The notes beneath the pieces were generated by a model. It did no database searches and had not been told where the DNA came from. It saw only the letters and a program-made list of their open reading frames with translations. The position numbers were made by a program, and so were the translations under genes. A stretch of DNA of 64,000 bases from Cycas panzhihuaensis (taxonomy: Eukaryota; Cycadophyta): positions 90,341,741 through 90,405,740 of the forward strand of contig CM041465.1 in NCBI GenBank assembly GCA_023213395.1, read 5' to 3'. Below, in pieces: positions 44,358-56,257 of the stretch. Position 1 is the first letter of the stretch, and every line of letters starts with the position of its first letter.

Positions 44358-44551
44358 GCTGCTCTGATACCATGTTGGACAAACTCAATGATCAAAGAGA
44401 GAATCGATTCAATTCTTATTCATGATGTAAGTACATATATACTAATAGGGTTTGTAACCACCTTGGAACTAACCAGTAATCGAAGTGTATTAACGGTCAC
44501 TTAAGGATACATAAGACATATTAACTTAGGATAAAACATTATTTTCTAACA
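44358..44551 (-). repeat. 5' LTR of copia II with adjoining primer-binding site
   Basis: LTR 44373-44551, 179 bp, paired with 21077-21262 with about ten differences by eye. The primer site TGGTATCAGAGCAGC (minus) lies at 44358-44372. Confidence 0.87.
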
Positions 44552-45290
44552 TTTGCCTGACCTGAATGCCCAAGAAGTAGTGAAGTCTCCCAAGGTCTGT
44601 CATGTCAAATGAAGCTCCCAGATTGGATTTGACTTTAGCAATAGCCTTGCCACAGTTACCGTCAATGACCAAATCATCCACATACACCCCGCAAGCTACT
44701 ATTGAAGTCCCTTTGATCTTCACATACAGATTCATGTCGAGTCCATAAATCTCGAAACCTCTAGCTTTTAACTTCGCATCCATCTTTTCATACCAAGCAC
44801 GAGGTGCTTGTTTCAAGCCATAGGTTGACTTCTTCAAATAGCATACAAGATGCACTTGGCCATCCTTAACGAATTCTAGAGGCTGCGACATGTAAATCTA
44901 CTCCTTTAGATCTCCATTAAGGAACGCGGACTTGACGTCCATCTAATGTAACTCCCAACCATAAGCTGCTGCTAAGGAAATGAGCAAACGAACTGTTGTC
45001 ATCTTCATAGTCAATTCCTTCTTTTTGCTTGAATCGCTACGCAACAAGTCTGGCCTTAAACTTGTCCACCTCTCCATCGGAGCGGAACTTTGTCTTGTAG
45101 ACCCACTTGCATCCTACAAGATTCTTTGTTAGAGGAAATGGAACTAAATCGCACGTGTCATTTTTCAACAAAGAACTATACTCCTCCTCCATTGCAGCTC
45201 CCCATCTTGGATCTCCTTTCGCTTCATTGAACGAATCAGGATCATTGGAGTCATTGGTGTCTACTAGTAGAGTTCGACTGGTATGCTAAC
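44552..45290 (-). pseudogene. Reverse transcriptase of copia I
   Basis: 44526-44891 gives LVCYLKKSTYGLKQAPRAWYEKM, CGVYVDDLVIDG (YVDD intact), FDMTDLGRLHYFLGIQVRQ. The N-terminal RT (GCKWVYKTKFRSDG, EGIDYED) lies at about 44960-45120 in changed frames. The domain continues at 21076 and below, after copia II. Confidence 0.85.
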
Positions 45291-46340
45291 TTCATGTTCT
45301 TCAATCATCAGTTAAGGTATGTATCGCCACACCGGAATCTTCTAGAGTCTTCCTTGCCCATAAAGGTATTGAAGGACCTGTTGCTGGAGGTATTTCAACT
45401 CGCGGTGGCTCCTCACTATTACTTGTCCCACTTGATCCTGCTTCCTCAGGTGTTTTAGCGACTGTCTCATTGTCTTCTTCGCTTGAAGAATCTGGGAATG
45501 GGAGAAGTTGGGGGGGGGGGCGGGAGTAAAAAGGCTCCTCTGATGATTGGTCAACATGATACGTCGATGTCTCATCAGATTTGACATCCTGACTAACCAT
45601 AATCTTCTCCCCCTGTGGTCCCATAGTCTATAGGCTTTATTCTCAGTGCAATACCCCATGAATATGCACTTTAGACTTTTCTGATCCAACTTCATCCGGG
45701 TATCATCTGGGATGTGGGCATACGCAATACACCCAAACGTTCTTAAATGGCTAATGATAGACTTACGACTGGTCCATTTGTCTTCGGGGGTCATGCTGCG
45801 AACTGCCTGAGTGGATAGCCAGTTCAAAATATAAACAACAGTCGCCACAACTTCTGCCCAAAACTTCGGTGGCAGGTTTTTAGCATGCACCATACACCTT
45901 GCCATTTCCATCATGGTACAATTTTTTCTTTCAGCAACTCCATTTTGTTATGGGGTATACGGGACCGTAAATTCCTGCTTTATGCCATGATTGCGATAGA
46001 ACTGATTAAACGTATTGTTGTTGTATTCCTTGCCATTATCACTTCTTAACGACTTTATTTTCTTATCACATTCGTTTTCAACCATTACTTTTCAGTCATG
46101 AAAGTGATCAAACATGTATGACTTGTTCTTGAGAAAGTAAACCTAGGCCTTCCTGGTGTAGTCATCTATAAAAACAAGGGTATAACGAGCTCTAGATATC
46201 GAAGGGTTAGGAAGAGGACCCATTATGTTTGAATGTACAAGCTCTAGTTTCTCCTTGGCTCTCTTGGCATTATCCCGAGCAAAAGGGTAGCAACAGTGCT
46301 TGCCATACATACACCCTTTCGTACACACCATCTGAACAGG
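45291..46340 (-). pseudogene. Integrase of copia I
   Basis: 46143-46331 has GKHCCYPFA, LELVHSNIMGPLP (usually HSDIMGP, Asp to Asn) and FIDDYTRKA. 45342-45914 shows MMEMARCMVHAKNLPPKFWAEVVATVVYILN and FGCIAYAHIPDDTRMKLDQKSLKC. The acidic Ser/Glu-rich hinge before RT is at 45301-45600 in another frame. A G-run of about 10 lies at 45513-45523. Confidence 0.82.
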
Positions 46341-46860
46341 TAACCAACGACAATCCTTCCACCATCTTCAACCTCTTCAATAGTGCAATACTCCTGTAAT
46401 TAAGGTGACCTAGGCGGTTGTGCCACAACTTATTCATGTCATCTGCGCTGGCAACAAAGGCGTAGGACTTCTTCTAAGATTGAAACTTTTCGAACACCCA
46501 GAAGTTGTCGTTGACTTTCCCAATAGCTATCATAACAAAGTTCTATTTCAGATCCTTAATCAAGCATTTGTCATCATACAACTCCACCTTCATACTTTGT
46601 TTGCAGATCTCCCGGGCTGAAAGAAGGTTCAACTGCATCTTCGATACATAATACAGCCCGATAAATTTACGTCCTACAATGGAAACTTCACCGATACCTT
46701 CTACCGACAAGACCTGAGCATCCCCAAGGACAATCTCAGCACCACTTTGATTTGAAGTCATCGTATCAAAGCTCCGCCTTTGGTAAAAAATGTGCTTTTG
46801 CGCTCCAAAGTCAAGCACCCACTAATCTCTCCGATTTGATTCGGTTGATAAGGCTTTTGC
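46341..46860 (-). pseudogene. Protease of copia I with altered active site
   Basis: 46543-46818 reads MLDFGAQKHIFYQRRSFD, where copia protease has DSGAxxH. The Ser of the catalytic triplet is replaced by Phe. The remainder, VLGDAQVLSVEGIGEVSI and LYYVSKMQLNLLSAREI, is typical. A stop separates it from Gag near 46820. Confidence 0.8.
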
Positions 46861-47668
46861 TCAGACACAGTGAGCAACAAAGTTCTTCCCTTTATCATCC
46901 TGGTTGACTTTGTGCTTGTCACGATGCTTGAACCAACAATTCTTCTCGCGGTGACCATCCTTCTTGCAGTAATTGCATTTCCTGTTGAACTTCTTTTTGT
47001 CTTGAGAACTTTCTCCTGACCTTTGTGTAATCTTCTCCTCCTTAGCGGCCTCCTTCGTCTGAGTTTTCATGGCTAGGGCCTGACTTGAACCAGAACCTCC
47101 AAGCATACCTTGATGTTTGAGCTTGGCATTCTTCGCTAGAATCAGGTTTTTAAGCCCATCAAACATCTTTGCTTCTATCAGTTCATCTCTACCATAAATT
47201 GTCTGGAATGTGGCGAAGGCATCTGGTAGTTTGGACATGATTATTGCGAATAGCAATGTATCATCGATCGAGTTTGGCTTCAGTTCCTCTAGCTTATTCT
47301 TCAAGTCTGTAATCTCGTTAAGGTAGGAGCTGATGTTGTTCTCATCCTCCACACACGAGTTAACTCTAACATTAGTGCAGGACCCTATTCGTCTACTTCT
47401 TTTCAAATGTATCACATAGTTTTGTCCATATCTCATCCGGTTCGTCTAGATTGTTAACCAATGCTTTCTGGTCCGGCGCCAATGATAGTTTCAGCAGTCC
47501 CACAGCCATAAATTTCTTCTCTTCGAGATGAATTCGCTCCTTATGGTCTAATGGAATCGCGTCCACTTTCACCTTGGTGATACTCCAGAGTTGATTCACC
47601 ATCAAAATAAGCTCTATATTGGCCTTCCACTGGCTGAAATTGTTACCATTGAAGATAACTTTGGGCAT
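46861..47668 (-). pseudogene. Gag of copia I
   Basis: 47393-47740 begins, at the Met near 47668, MPKVIFNGNNFSQWKANIELIL, then LDEPDEIWTKLCDTFEKK. 46861-47436 continues YLNEITDLKNKLEEL, IIMSKLPDAFATF and the knuckle CNYCKKDGHREKNC. One frameshift near 47390-47400 splits the two parts. The longer upstream Met at 47740 lies in the leader and is less likely the start. Confidence 0.83.
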
Positions 47669-49196
47669 AATGCACTCTATCTCGAGAAACAGGCTTGAAT
47701 ATGAAACAATCGATACAAAAAACGAGCGTCTGCAGGACAAAATTACACCTCTGTGTCCTCCTCTAGCTCACGTGCACGCTTCTAAGGGCACCCAACACCG
47801 ATTATACCCACGTTAAGTGAGCCACCGACTATTTATGCCTCATCAACCATCAACAAACGACCTTTAAATACCCTAAAAAGGTGTCAAGAATAACCCTTAA
47901 TGCACTTAGAACGATGCTCCAAGAACAAAGGATGGCTTGACACGGCTATAATGCATGGTCTCGAAGTCATCAAACACAATAAATGGCCTCGCTCCACGCT
48001 GAAAATGGCTCATGAGGGGTCTTGAACGACTTCAAAGTACTTCACACTATGTAAAAATATATTGAATCAATGGTATAAAGGGCTCTTTTATATTTTTAAG
48101 TTGAGGGGAATATGCCAAAAGGCATATTCCCAACTAAAGCCACTTTTCAAAGCACCCATGCCTTTTAACTAACACCCACGTGCTTCAAATATAAGATACA
48201 AGTTATAAAATATTTACTATGTGTTAACCTTAGTAAATATTTCCAAAGGACGCAACCAAAGCTATCACAAATGGCGTGATAAGGAGGCGTGACTGCCATA
48301 ATTCCTCTAAGCTTCACGCTGACCAGCCAGCTTGGGAATAGGTCTACACACCCCCATACGGCTGTAAATAGCCTCTACATGATCTAGCAGTCCCTCAAAG
48401 ACGTCCAACCATGAGAAAATACATCCAGCCAAGGAAAACAGTGCCCAACCACCTTACAAATGCACCTAACCAAGAGAAATTGTGCCCAACCACAACGCAA
48501 AACACTCAGACAGCCTCAACACAGCTGTACAATACTTATTTACAGCACACAAGTCTTCAAAACAACATACAAACAGCCCAACTATCTCTCAACACACAGA
48601 TGCAGGCTCAACAAGGTGTATTCAGCGGAGATAAGAGGTCATACTCTTGCTTACAAAAGCACTACAACTCAAAAATACAATGGACAATGCTTTATACTGC
48701 TATGTGCTCCATTTAATCTCAATATAGAGGGCTGAAAATGACTCAAGAAGGCTCTAGTCTATCCCTTACACAGAATGAATGAAGGTGATACCAGAAAAAA
48801 ACTTCCATTTTTTTGAATTTTATAGTGTTTTTGGTGAGAAAATGACCAACTTACTTGTGTATATGGATGGCTGTCCTTATAATTGCCGAATTACCATTAT
48901 GGCGTGTTCTGCAACCATCAATCTTTGCAATAGATCTTCAACCGGTTTCGGATGGCCCCCAACGAGCCAACTCCAACCATGACTGTGGTCTTCACGCTTG
49001 AATTTAACTCCAATAACCCTTATGCTTTGTTGAATAGTGAATTTCATTGCTTCAACCACCAATGATTCATTGTGCCTGCTTCTGTACGTTGCTAGAGGTG
49101 ATGGACCCTCAGGATAAGTCATGGGTTTGACAGCTTCACCCGACAACCAACGATCACACTGCCCCGCTCAACGTCAACCTTCTTCTATGGAGGACC
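47669..49196 (-). other. Leader of copia I
   Basis: About 1.5 kb. A minus-strand frame of 89 aa at 48877-49146 (HGWSWLVGGHPKPVEDLLQRL) starts about 50 bases from the primer site; its function is unknown. CAACCA-rich low-complexity sequence lies at 48400-48620. Confidence 0.45.
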
Positions 49197-49588
49197 CTAT
49201 GGCTTTGATACCATGCTTGGGAACATGAAATCATATACGAATGTTACCAACCGCAGAATCTTTTACCATACATAACAAGCAAACAAATATACACATAAAA
49301 CAGATGCACAATACACAGGATTTACGTGGGAAAACCCCTTCGGGAAAAAAACTCACCACAAGAGGATCCTTAATGGATCACTTGATTATTTCGCAATGAA
49401 TTGATACAATGATTCTTGGATGTTGAATACACAAGGCCTCAAGGCATTTATACTCTCCCAAGAGTTGTCACTCGATTAGGGTTGTGACCCTCCGAATAAG
49501 TCGTACCTTTTTGGCTTCACACCTTTTCACTTAATTAAACCACATTAACATTAACTAGGTGGCTTAATGATTAACTGCCACGTTAACA
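49197..49588 (-). repeat. 5' LTR of copia I with adjoining primer-binding site
   Basis: LTR 49214-49588. The primer site TGGTATCAAAGCCATAG (minus) lies at 49197-49213, Met-tRNA type. A minus-strand TATA box, TATAAATG, lies at 49445-49452. The right TSD CAAAC follows. Confidence 0.9.
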
Positions 49589-49979
49589 CAAACAATAAAA
49601 TCTATCTTTTATACAAAATTGAAGAAGTACATTATATCTTCCATACCTCTAATTTTTTATGGAAGACTAGAGAGAGAAAATGTGCAATGAATACTTATAC
49701 AAAAATAAATTAGTACTTTTGTCCTTCTAGTGTAGAATTTGGTACCCTCCATGAATGAATGAAGATGATGAGAAATAACCACTTTGATGAAGACCCTCTT
49801 CCTTATTAAAATAATGTTTATTCTAAACGTAAGTCCTACATGATGGAAAAGTGTCATGCACCTAACAAAATGTTGTATATATGTAAGTCTCACTTGATGT
49901 AATGATATGGCGAATTATTTCATACTTCCAAATACTATAGTGTTCTGTTCAATTTGTTCATGGTATTAGAGTGAGGTTG

Positions 49980-51125
49980 TGAGGGAGTTTTCTCTCGAAG
50001 GGACCACTTTCTAAATTCTAGAGCCTTCAAGTGAATAAAATTTCACACGTGACAAAGTGTCAATTTATTGCATGTGTTGAGTCAAAATCTTAGAAAAATG
50101 TAAAAATTGAGAATCTCATTTTGGTGGGAAATCGAATAGGGTTTGAAACCATTGAGATATACATCTTTTAACTTTGAACAATTCTAGTCGACAATGGGAA
50201 AATCCTAGTTGAAGGACTCAACTTTGATAGTAGCAAGAGAACAATTGAGGGCACATAGACCATTAGAGGACATGGGCGGAGATAACTCCCAACTTTGAAT
50301 GCAATAAGAGAACAACCAATGGCATGAAGACCGTCAGAAGGATGTAGATGAATATTGTCAAAAGGACATAAACGAACCCCTCCTCTAAATGGAAAATCAT
50401 AGAGCCACACCATGGCAATATGAGAGAAGGATGAACTTGCAATTGAGGAGCTCTTTCAGATGAAGGATCACTGATCGCTTTCATGTTAGTCTAATGTAAG
50501 AAAGAGTTTAGATTTGAACCTATGCTAATGGTAACAAGAGGATTGCACAATGCCAATTGTAAGATTTAGATTAGTGAGGGTCAATCATGGGTAAGACAAG
50601 TAAAGGAGAGCTAAGATCCCAAATGCCAGGATCTGTATATGTTGTTAATTCTCAGGTCTCAGTCCAAATTCAAGGAGGTATATTTCAAGACACATCTTAG
50701 TGCAAGATCACAAGCAAACACTCCCTTCAGTTTTTAGGCAGAAACTTATGAGCAACATGCACCAGTCAAGAATAGGGTCACTTGATAGCATTTGAGATTA
50801 AGACGTGGTCAATACCTAGACGAAATTAGATCCACACAAAATAATAAGTTTCTTTTTCTCTCTCCTTCAGTCCTCATCTCTAAATAAAACCCTCTAATTT
50901 TGATATTGTAATTCAAAAAAAAATTAAAAACATATATTTCTATGGTGTGGGAAGGATGCTCTTATAAGCGTTCCAAGTGTCTTTTATATACATAGCATTA
51001 TGGGTGCCTCTTCTATTCTCTTGCATTTATTTCCTTTTAAAGAAAGTTGATCCCTGTCAACTCTTACGTTTGGTGTAATCCTGGGGGACTAAAGGCCTAA
51101 ACCTATGCATAGTGATTGAGAATAT
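49980..51125 (+). other. Leader of copia IV, no gene seen
   Basis: AT-rich sequence without a supportable protein. It contains repeated GGACATRRRC-type words near 50270-50370. Confidence 0.4.
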
Positions 51126-51960
51126 GCATGGGATAAAACAAAATTTCTTCAGTGGTTGCCATTTACTCCTTGCCTTGGCAAGACAAGGTCAATGCAGGAA
51201 ACTATAACACATGGGAGATTAAAATGAGAAGCTTATTAATTGCAGAACATCCCATTAGGTATTAGAGATTCTCCATTGGACCCTACATAAGTAAAAATTT
51301 TCCAATAGAAGGATAGGACAGCAGTGGTAGCCATCGCACTCTTAGCTAGTGATCACATTTTCCCCACATCCTTGAAATAAGCACATCAAATGAAGCTTGG
51401 GTCATCCTACAATCCATGTCTGCACCTGAAAACACAGGCATGATCATACACATCAAGGAAGTCCTTTATAACTTGAAGTTGAAAGAAGGTGAAATGGTAA
51501 TAGACTTCCTAATCAGGATAAAGGAAACGAGAGAACAACTTGGAGTTGTTGGAGAGAATTGAAAGCAAGGAATTAGTTCAACTCACCTTGAGCAAACTAC
51601 CCAGGTTGTTTGACAATCTAGCAACTCACTATTTGAAAAGCAATTGAAACCATGGCCTTTGAGAAGTTATGTGGCTTAATGTTGCTTCAAGAACTCATAA
51701 ATAAAAAACATGATGGAAGAAACTGAAATTAAAGAGCTCTAGGACTAAAGCTCAAGATACCTTCTCCCCAAAACTCAAATTAAAAAGCTCTAGGACTAAA
51801 GCTTCCAAAGAAAATTTTGTCAGACTAGACAAAAGAAGTTGCTAATATTGTGGAATGCCAGGTCATCTCATCAAAGATTGCAAAATGTGGGAGTTTGATA
51901 TGTAGAAAAAGAAGAGATATTTAGGAAATGTAATTGAAGAAAAGGAAAACGAGGATGAAT
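51126..51960 (+). pseudogene. Gag of copia IV
   Basis: NYNTWEIKMRSLLIAEHP lies at about 51199-51252, a classic copia Gag N-terminus. The knuckle C-stop-YCGMPGHLIKDC is at 51841-51885, with a TAA inside it. Frames shift several times. Confidence 0.68.
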
Positions 51961-51989
51961 TTGCCTTTGTTGTTGCCCTTTCAATAAGA

Positions 51990-52460
51990 ATATCTTCCTT
52001 ACAAAGCTAGCACATTGATTGCATGAACTCACAGAAGAATTGGTTTGAAAGTTTTACAAGGCACTATGAAAATAGTGTTGTTGAATTAGGAGACAACACA
52101 ACACATCATGTTGAAGGAAAGGGAGTCATTCCCATGAGGTTGAAAAACGGGGAAACCAAGAAGGTTGGATATGTTCTCTTTGTACCTAGGCTGAAAAAGA
52201 ATCTTCTTTTAGTTTGTTAGATGACCAAAAAGCAACTTAAGCTAAAATTTGATAATAAAAAGTGTCTTGTCAAAGACAAGAAACAAAATCTCAAAATTGT
52301 AGTTGGAGGTAAGGAAGAAAATGAGCTTTATAGATTCATGGTTGCTCCTACTCTACAAACATTATTTGTAAATCAAGGGAATTTTGTGAACGAAACTTGG
52401 CATTTGAGGTATGTGCATTGCTATCCTTTTTTTCCTCTTTGCTCAAAAAGATGTAAATAA
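51990..52460 (+). pseudogene. Protease and pre-integrase region of copia IV
   Basis: 52023-52220 reads VVELGDNTTHHVEGKG and GYVLFVPRLKKNLLLV, the segment downstream of the protease site. 52221-52460 reads KCLVKDKKQNLKIVV, ELYRF and ETWHLRYVH (WHxRxGH in live elements, Gly to Val). The protease DSG itself is not readable. Confidence 0.72.
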
Positions 52461-52470
52461 AATATATACA

Positions 52471-54043
52471 TATGGTGGTAGTAGATGAGCTTAGTTAGGG
52501 GAATCAGTTAAAAAGTATAGTAGTTTTAGGACTTTGTCAAAAAAAGGGTTCATGAAGATGATATTTTTCTGATGGAAATGTCTAACTTTCCATAACCTGT
52601 GTTTTAGACGTAGTATGATCCTTTGTGAATGAACTCTCATATTTTCGCAAATTGATTTGAAAGCAACAAGTACTGAAAATCTTATTTGCGAGGTTTCAGA
52701 GATAGTGGTGAATGAAGTTGTGACCTTATACATATTTCTTGTGTCTTCACAAATGTGGGAATGAAAGCATACACTTAAATGATCGTTTGTTAGATTGTGA
52801 AGGACAAGGCAATAGGGCAATGGCATCATTCGATCCGGCATTTGCGAAATGTGAAGAAAAGATTAAAGCAAATCTATTTGCATTCTTGGAATTGAATAAA
52901 AGGTGAAAATTGCTCACATGGAAGATCCTAAAACTATGAAACAAAGACCAAGTTTTATATCCTTGCATTTTTATAAAAGTCTATTTGACATGAGGTCATC
53001 CATCTCTACAACTATGAAATGTGAAGAAAGTATAACAAAGCATTAAACCAAAAGGCACGAAGGACATTAGTCCATATAAATATCATTGTAAAGCCATTTT
53101 ACAACCATTTTTAGTCATTTTATAGTAGAATTCAACGGAGAGACAACATATGATGTAGAGGCTCAAATACCCAAAATATCTGCTAAATTTGTAAACATTC
53201 ATAATGTAATTCTTGCCCACAATATGTTGTTTGATTTTTAATTGGAATTCAATAGAATAGTGTTAGGGTTAGGAGGAGATTTGTTGTTTACAGAAGTTAA
53301 CCTACCCAAGGTGCTAACTAAATTCGAATTAGGTGGCGACCCTAAAGGAGAACAAAATCATAATTGAACTATAAATACAAATTATTGAATATTGGGGCAT
53401 CGTTCAAATAGTCAAACATGAACCCACGCCCCTGTTTCAAGTTGATGTGGTAGCATTTGATGAATGTATAGATGTTCAGAAGAGATGCTTTATGACTCAT
53501 AGCTTTGTAAAACCTTTTGATATAGCCTGACTATTACATAACCAAAAAAAGGGTTAAAAAGCAAAAGGCCAAAGAAGACTGGGTTCCATAGATCGATAGC
53601 TTGGTCTACTTGGTGTGAAGTCTAGGGTTCCAATTTTTTGATAGCTAGTCTTTCTTCTTTCTCACATTGTCTCATTTCACTGTTTTTCAGAATAGACCCC
53701 CATGAGAATCTAGGACAAATGAAGTTTGCTGAAATTAACATTTGGAGTACTGAATAGGCCTAAATGTGCCATTTTTTGCAAACAATCAATTGCTTGATAA
53801 TTTAAAAGGCTTATATCGAGTCTACTCGATTATGTACTTTTCTTCATTGTTAAGAAATCTGAGATGTAGTCTATTTAGATTTATTTAGCTCGGTTTATAC
53901 CACTTTAATTCTGAGAGATCTAGGATGTTGGTGATGTGTAATTGTGGGTGATCACAGGCTCAAACAACATTACCCATTGAAAAAGGATCAATCCTCTATC
54001 TACGTCTTCAAGTGATCTTCCGTTTGGCGTGTGGGCACATTTC
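52471..54043. other. Unassigned sequence
   Basis: No supportable gene or element. Minus-strand frames 52491-52841 and 52747-52968 lack motifs. It may be the degraded remainder of copia IV. Confidence 0.35.
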
Positions 54044-54406
54044 TGTTAGAGCATAATGTTTAATGTTGTATGTGTCCTAGGATTAATAGTCATAGTCCTA
54101 AGTCTTAAGAGTCCAAGAGTCATTATAATAATGTGAGAGAAGATAGAAGCTTATTGGTCAAGTTAGTTGGTGTAAAGTCATTGGTCTGGGTAAAGGTATT
54201 TGTCCCACATGCATTACATGTCTTGTATGGTCTCCCACCTCTCTTATATTTAAAGGTGGTTGAGGTAGTATATGACACAAGGTAATCATCAAGGCTCATG
54301 TTGAGTCTTTGGTGCTTTGGTATCTTAATGTATTCTGATTATTTTGAGTTAATCTTTGCTCACTGATATTGTTGATGATGAATGTTTTCCATGTTAAAGT
54401 CTAACA
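54044..54406 (+). repeat. 5' LTR of element D
   Basis: 363 bp, TGTTAGAGCA...GTCTAACA. It carries TTATATTTAAAGG at about 54245, a TATA-like box in the position seen in B and C. Confidence 0.85.
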
Positions 54407-54424
54407 TGGTATCAGAGCAGGCCA
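54407..54424 (+). promoter_or_regulatory. Primer-binding site of element D
   Basis: TGGTATCAGAGCAGGCCA begins directly at the LTR end, a perfect Met-tRNA site core. Confidence 0.92.
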
Positions 54425-54739
54425 TCCAGCTGAAAGAAGAAGACTGAGAGAGGAGGAGCCTAGTGAAGGATAGAGCGTTCAATCAAGGACATGGCTCATT
54501 AGGTCGTTGCCAGATTGAAGATCAAGTTGGAAGAAAAGTTTCAAGGCCATTGTTGATTCGTAGTGTGCCAAGGATTGATGTGAAACAAGATTTTCACCAG
54601 GTAATATCATTCTTTTATTCTGTTATGAGAAGTAATCATGTGTTAGGGTTTTTCCTATGAAAGATTTGGTAAAATTGAAATTAATGGTAACTCAAGCTGG
54701 CTAAGTAATGGTATTTTGTTGAAGACCTGTTGGTGAAAG

Positions 54740-55113
54740 TGTTAGAAATAATGCACATTCCATTTCATTTCATTTAAGTTCATTTTAGGTTCATTAGAAT
54801 AATTTCTCACATGGAATATTCTATATAAGAATATTCTAGTGAGAGAAGATTCCTAGTCAAAGTTCTAGAAGTCAAAGATGCTCAACTATTTATGAGGTAG
54901 TTTGAGCACACCAAAAATTATGGGGATGTTGGGAGTTTGTTGAACCAACTCCTATGTTTAGACATAATGTAAACTAATAAATATGCACTTGTATCATTCG
55001 TATTTTTTAATGAGAATTTTTGGAGAGTTTAGTCTTGTTGACGTATCATCACCTCTTGCTTCTTGCATGTGGTTTTATGTTGTAAGATTAGCTTTTATCC
55101 ACTCATTCTTACA
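54740..55113 (+). repeat. 5' LTR of copia V
   Basis: TGTTAGAAATAATG...TTCTTACA. A TATA box (54822-54828) lies between two identical GAATATTC dyads. Confidence 0.95.
54814..54836 (+). promoter_or_regulatory. TATA box between two GAATATTC dyads
   Basis: GAATATTC at 54814-54821, TATATAA at 54822-54828, GAATATTC at 54829-54836. GAAnnTTC is the heat-shock-element core, so heat responsiveness like that of ONSEN is possible but unproven. The same block recurs in the 3' LTR near 60200-60222. Confidence 0.6.
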
Positions 55114-55131
55114 TGGTATCAGAGCTTTCAA
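55114..55131 (+). promoter_or_regulatory. Primer-binding site of copia V
   Basis: TGGTATCAGAGCTTTCAA directly after the LTR, Met-tRNA type. Confidence 0.93.
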
Positions 55132-56257
55132 GTTCTGACATGTGTGCTAATCTGCTCTAAAGACACTCGTACCTCTAATGTCTGAGCATTTGAATCTGTT
55201 CACCCTTTGTCTGAGCACAAATAATTGCTCTCTCTAAACCCCTGTTCATCTCTTGCCTGAACTTGTTCTGTTCTATTTAGAACCAAAGCCCAGCTGTTGG
55301 AGCAGAGAACATTGCATACGGAGAACAGAAGAGTTGAACGGAACCCAGCTGAACGAAGAAGAGAAGATTGCGGGTACTGGCACCAGCTGGAGGTCGCAGC
55401 CTTAGTATGAATTCGCACGGAGCTGGAATAAGTTGCCCAAACAGTTGAAGCCGTCATCCGGAGACGGACTAAAATTTCGCCGAACTGTTGCTTGTGGGCC
55501 GTGACCTCTCATTGCGCCCGTCACCTTGAGCCGCCCACACGGACCTGTAGCCCATTGTGAGCCTGTCACCTCTCACCTGCACTGCTACACAGAGTCGCAC
55601 GGGCTCAATCGACTCTGCATGGAGACGCCTCAGCCGCCCCTGCACGGGCTTAGCCGCCCACGCCTGCGAGCGCCTCGGTAGCCCCGCAGCAGATCAGCCC
55701 CACGCGGAGACGCCTCAACCGCCCCTGCAGTGCTCGATCGTCCACCTTGCGTGAAGACGCCCAGTCCACGGGAGATTTCCGTTCAGCCGCCGGAGACGAG
55801 AAAGTTGGAGCCGCTAGTTTCACACAGAGTCGTACAGCCACAACAAATAAAAATGTTTTATATTCTTAATGTTTATAACTTTAAGTTATAAACAAAAGTA
55901 TATTCCTTGAATATACTTTGAATATTTACCCTTCATATAGTTTTTAAGTGATATTATAAGGGTTAAAAAAATACACCTCTTCACTGATTTTGCTTGTCTA
56001 AAATTTTTATTAAAATCATTAATGATATTTCTTAATCATTAAGGATATTAAAGCAAACTGGAAGTTTTGTATATATTTTTTTTAATCCTTAAAGGGATTT
56101 GAACGTGAACAATCTCTCACTATTTTGTGAAGGTTTTATATTTAAAAATTTCTCTTCTATCAATTTTATTCCTCCTTTACAATTGTAAAACTACCTGGCG
56201 GTCATTGAGTTAAAATTAAACTCACACTTGTGGTAGTATTTCATTTTACAAGTCATA
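55132..56257 (+). other. Leader of copia V with GC-rich core
   Basis: About 1.1 kb. 55480-55830 is strongly GC-rich between AT-rich flanks and contains a repeated GGAGACGCCTCARCCGCCCC at about 55620 and 55705. Short frames here (55557-55754 plus, 55650-55841 minus) are low-complexity and are not called genes. Confidence 0.6.

Larger units (their letters stand above)
21077..44551 (-). mobile_element. Copia II, nested in copia I
   Basis: LTRs are 21077-21262 and 44373-44551, starting TGTTAGAAAAT on the minus strand. The insertion interrupts copia I RT exactly between YFLGIQVRQ (44552 side) and the DDRIVLLQSQYVKN region (21076 side). The expected TSD appears as TCTAC versus TTTGC, matching at 3 of 5 with two transitions. 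A primer-binding site and PPT are present. It is split by element C inside integrase. Confidence 0.87.
19789..49588 (-). mobile_element. Copia I, outermost element of the nest
   Basis: Both LTRs are 375 bp (19789-20163 and 49214-49588) and the flanking TSD CAAAC (19784-19788, 49589-49593) is perfect. The element itself is about 6.3 kb; the rest of the 29.8 kb is later insertions, beginning with copia II at 21077. Gag, protease, integrase, RT and RNase H are all recognisable but broken. The RT YVDD box survives. Confidence 0.92.
49589..52470 (+). mobile_element. Copia IV, ruined remnant
   Basis: A primer-site-like TGGTATTAGAGTGAGGTTG at 49961-49979 follows sequence ending TTGTTCA, so an old 5' LTR should end at 49960; its start was probably beyond the copia I insertion. 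Gag and protease traces follow, and nothing of integrase or RT is seen. Confidence 0.6.

Noticed and set aside
55557-55841. Pro/Arg-rich frames in the copia V leader
   Set aside because: Low-complexity translation of GC-rich DNA on both strands, with no conservation to test.
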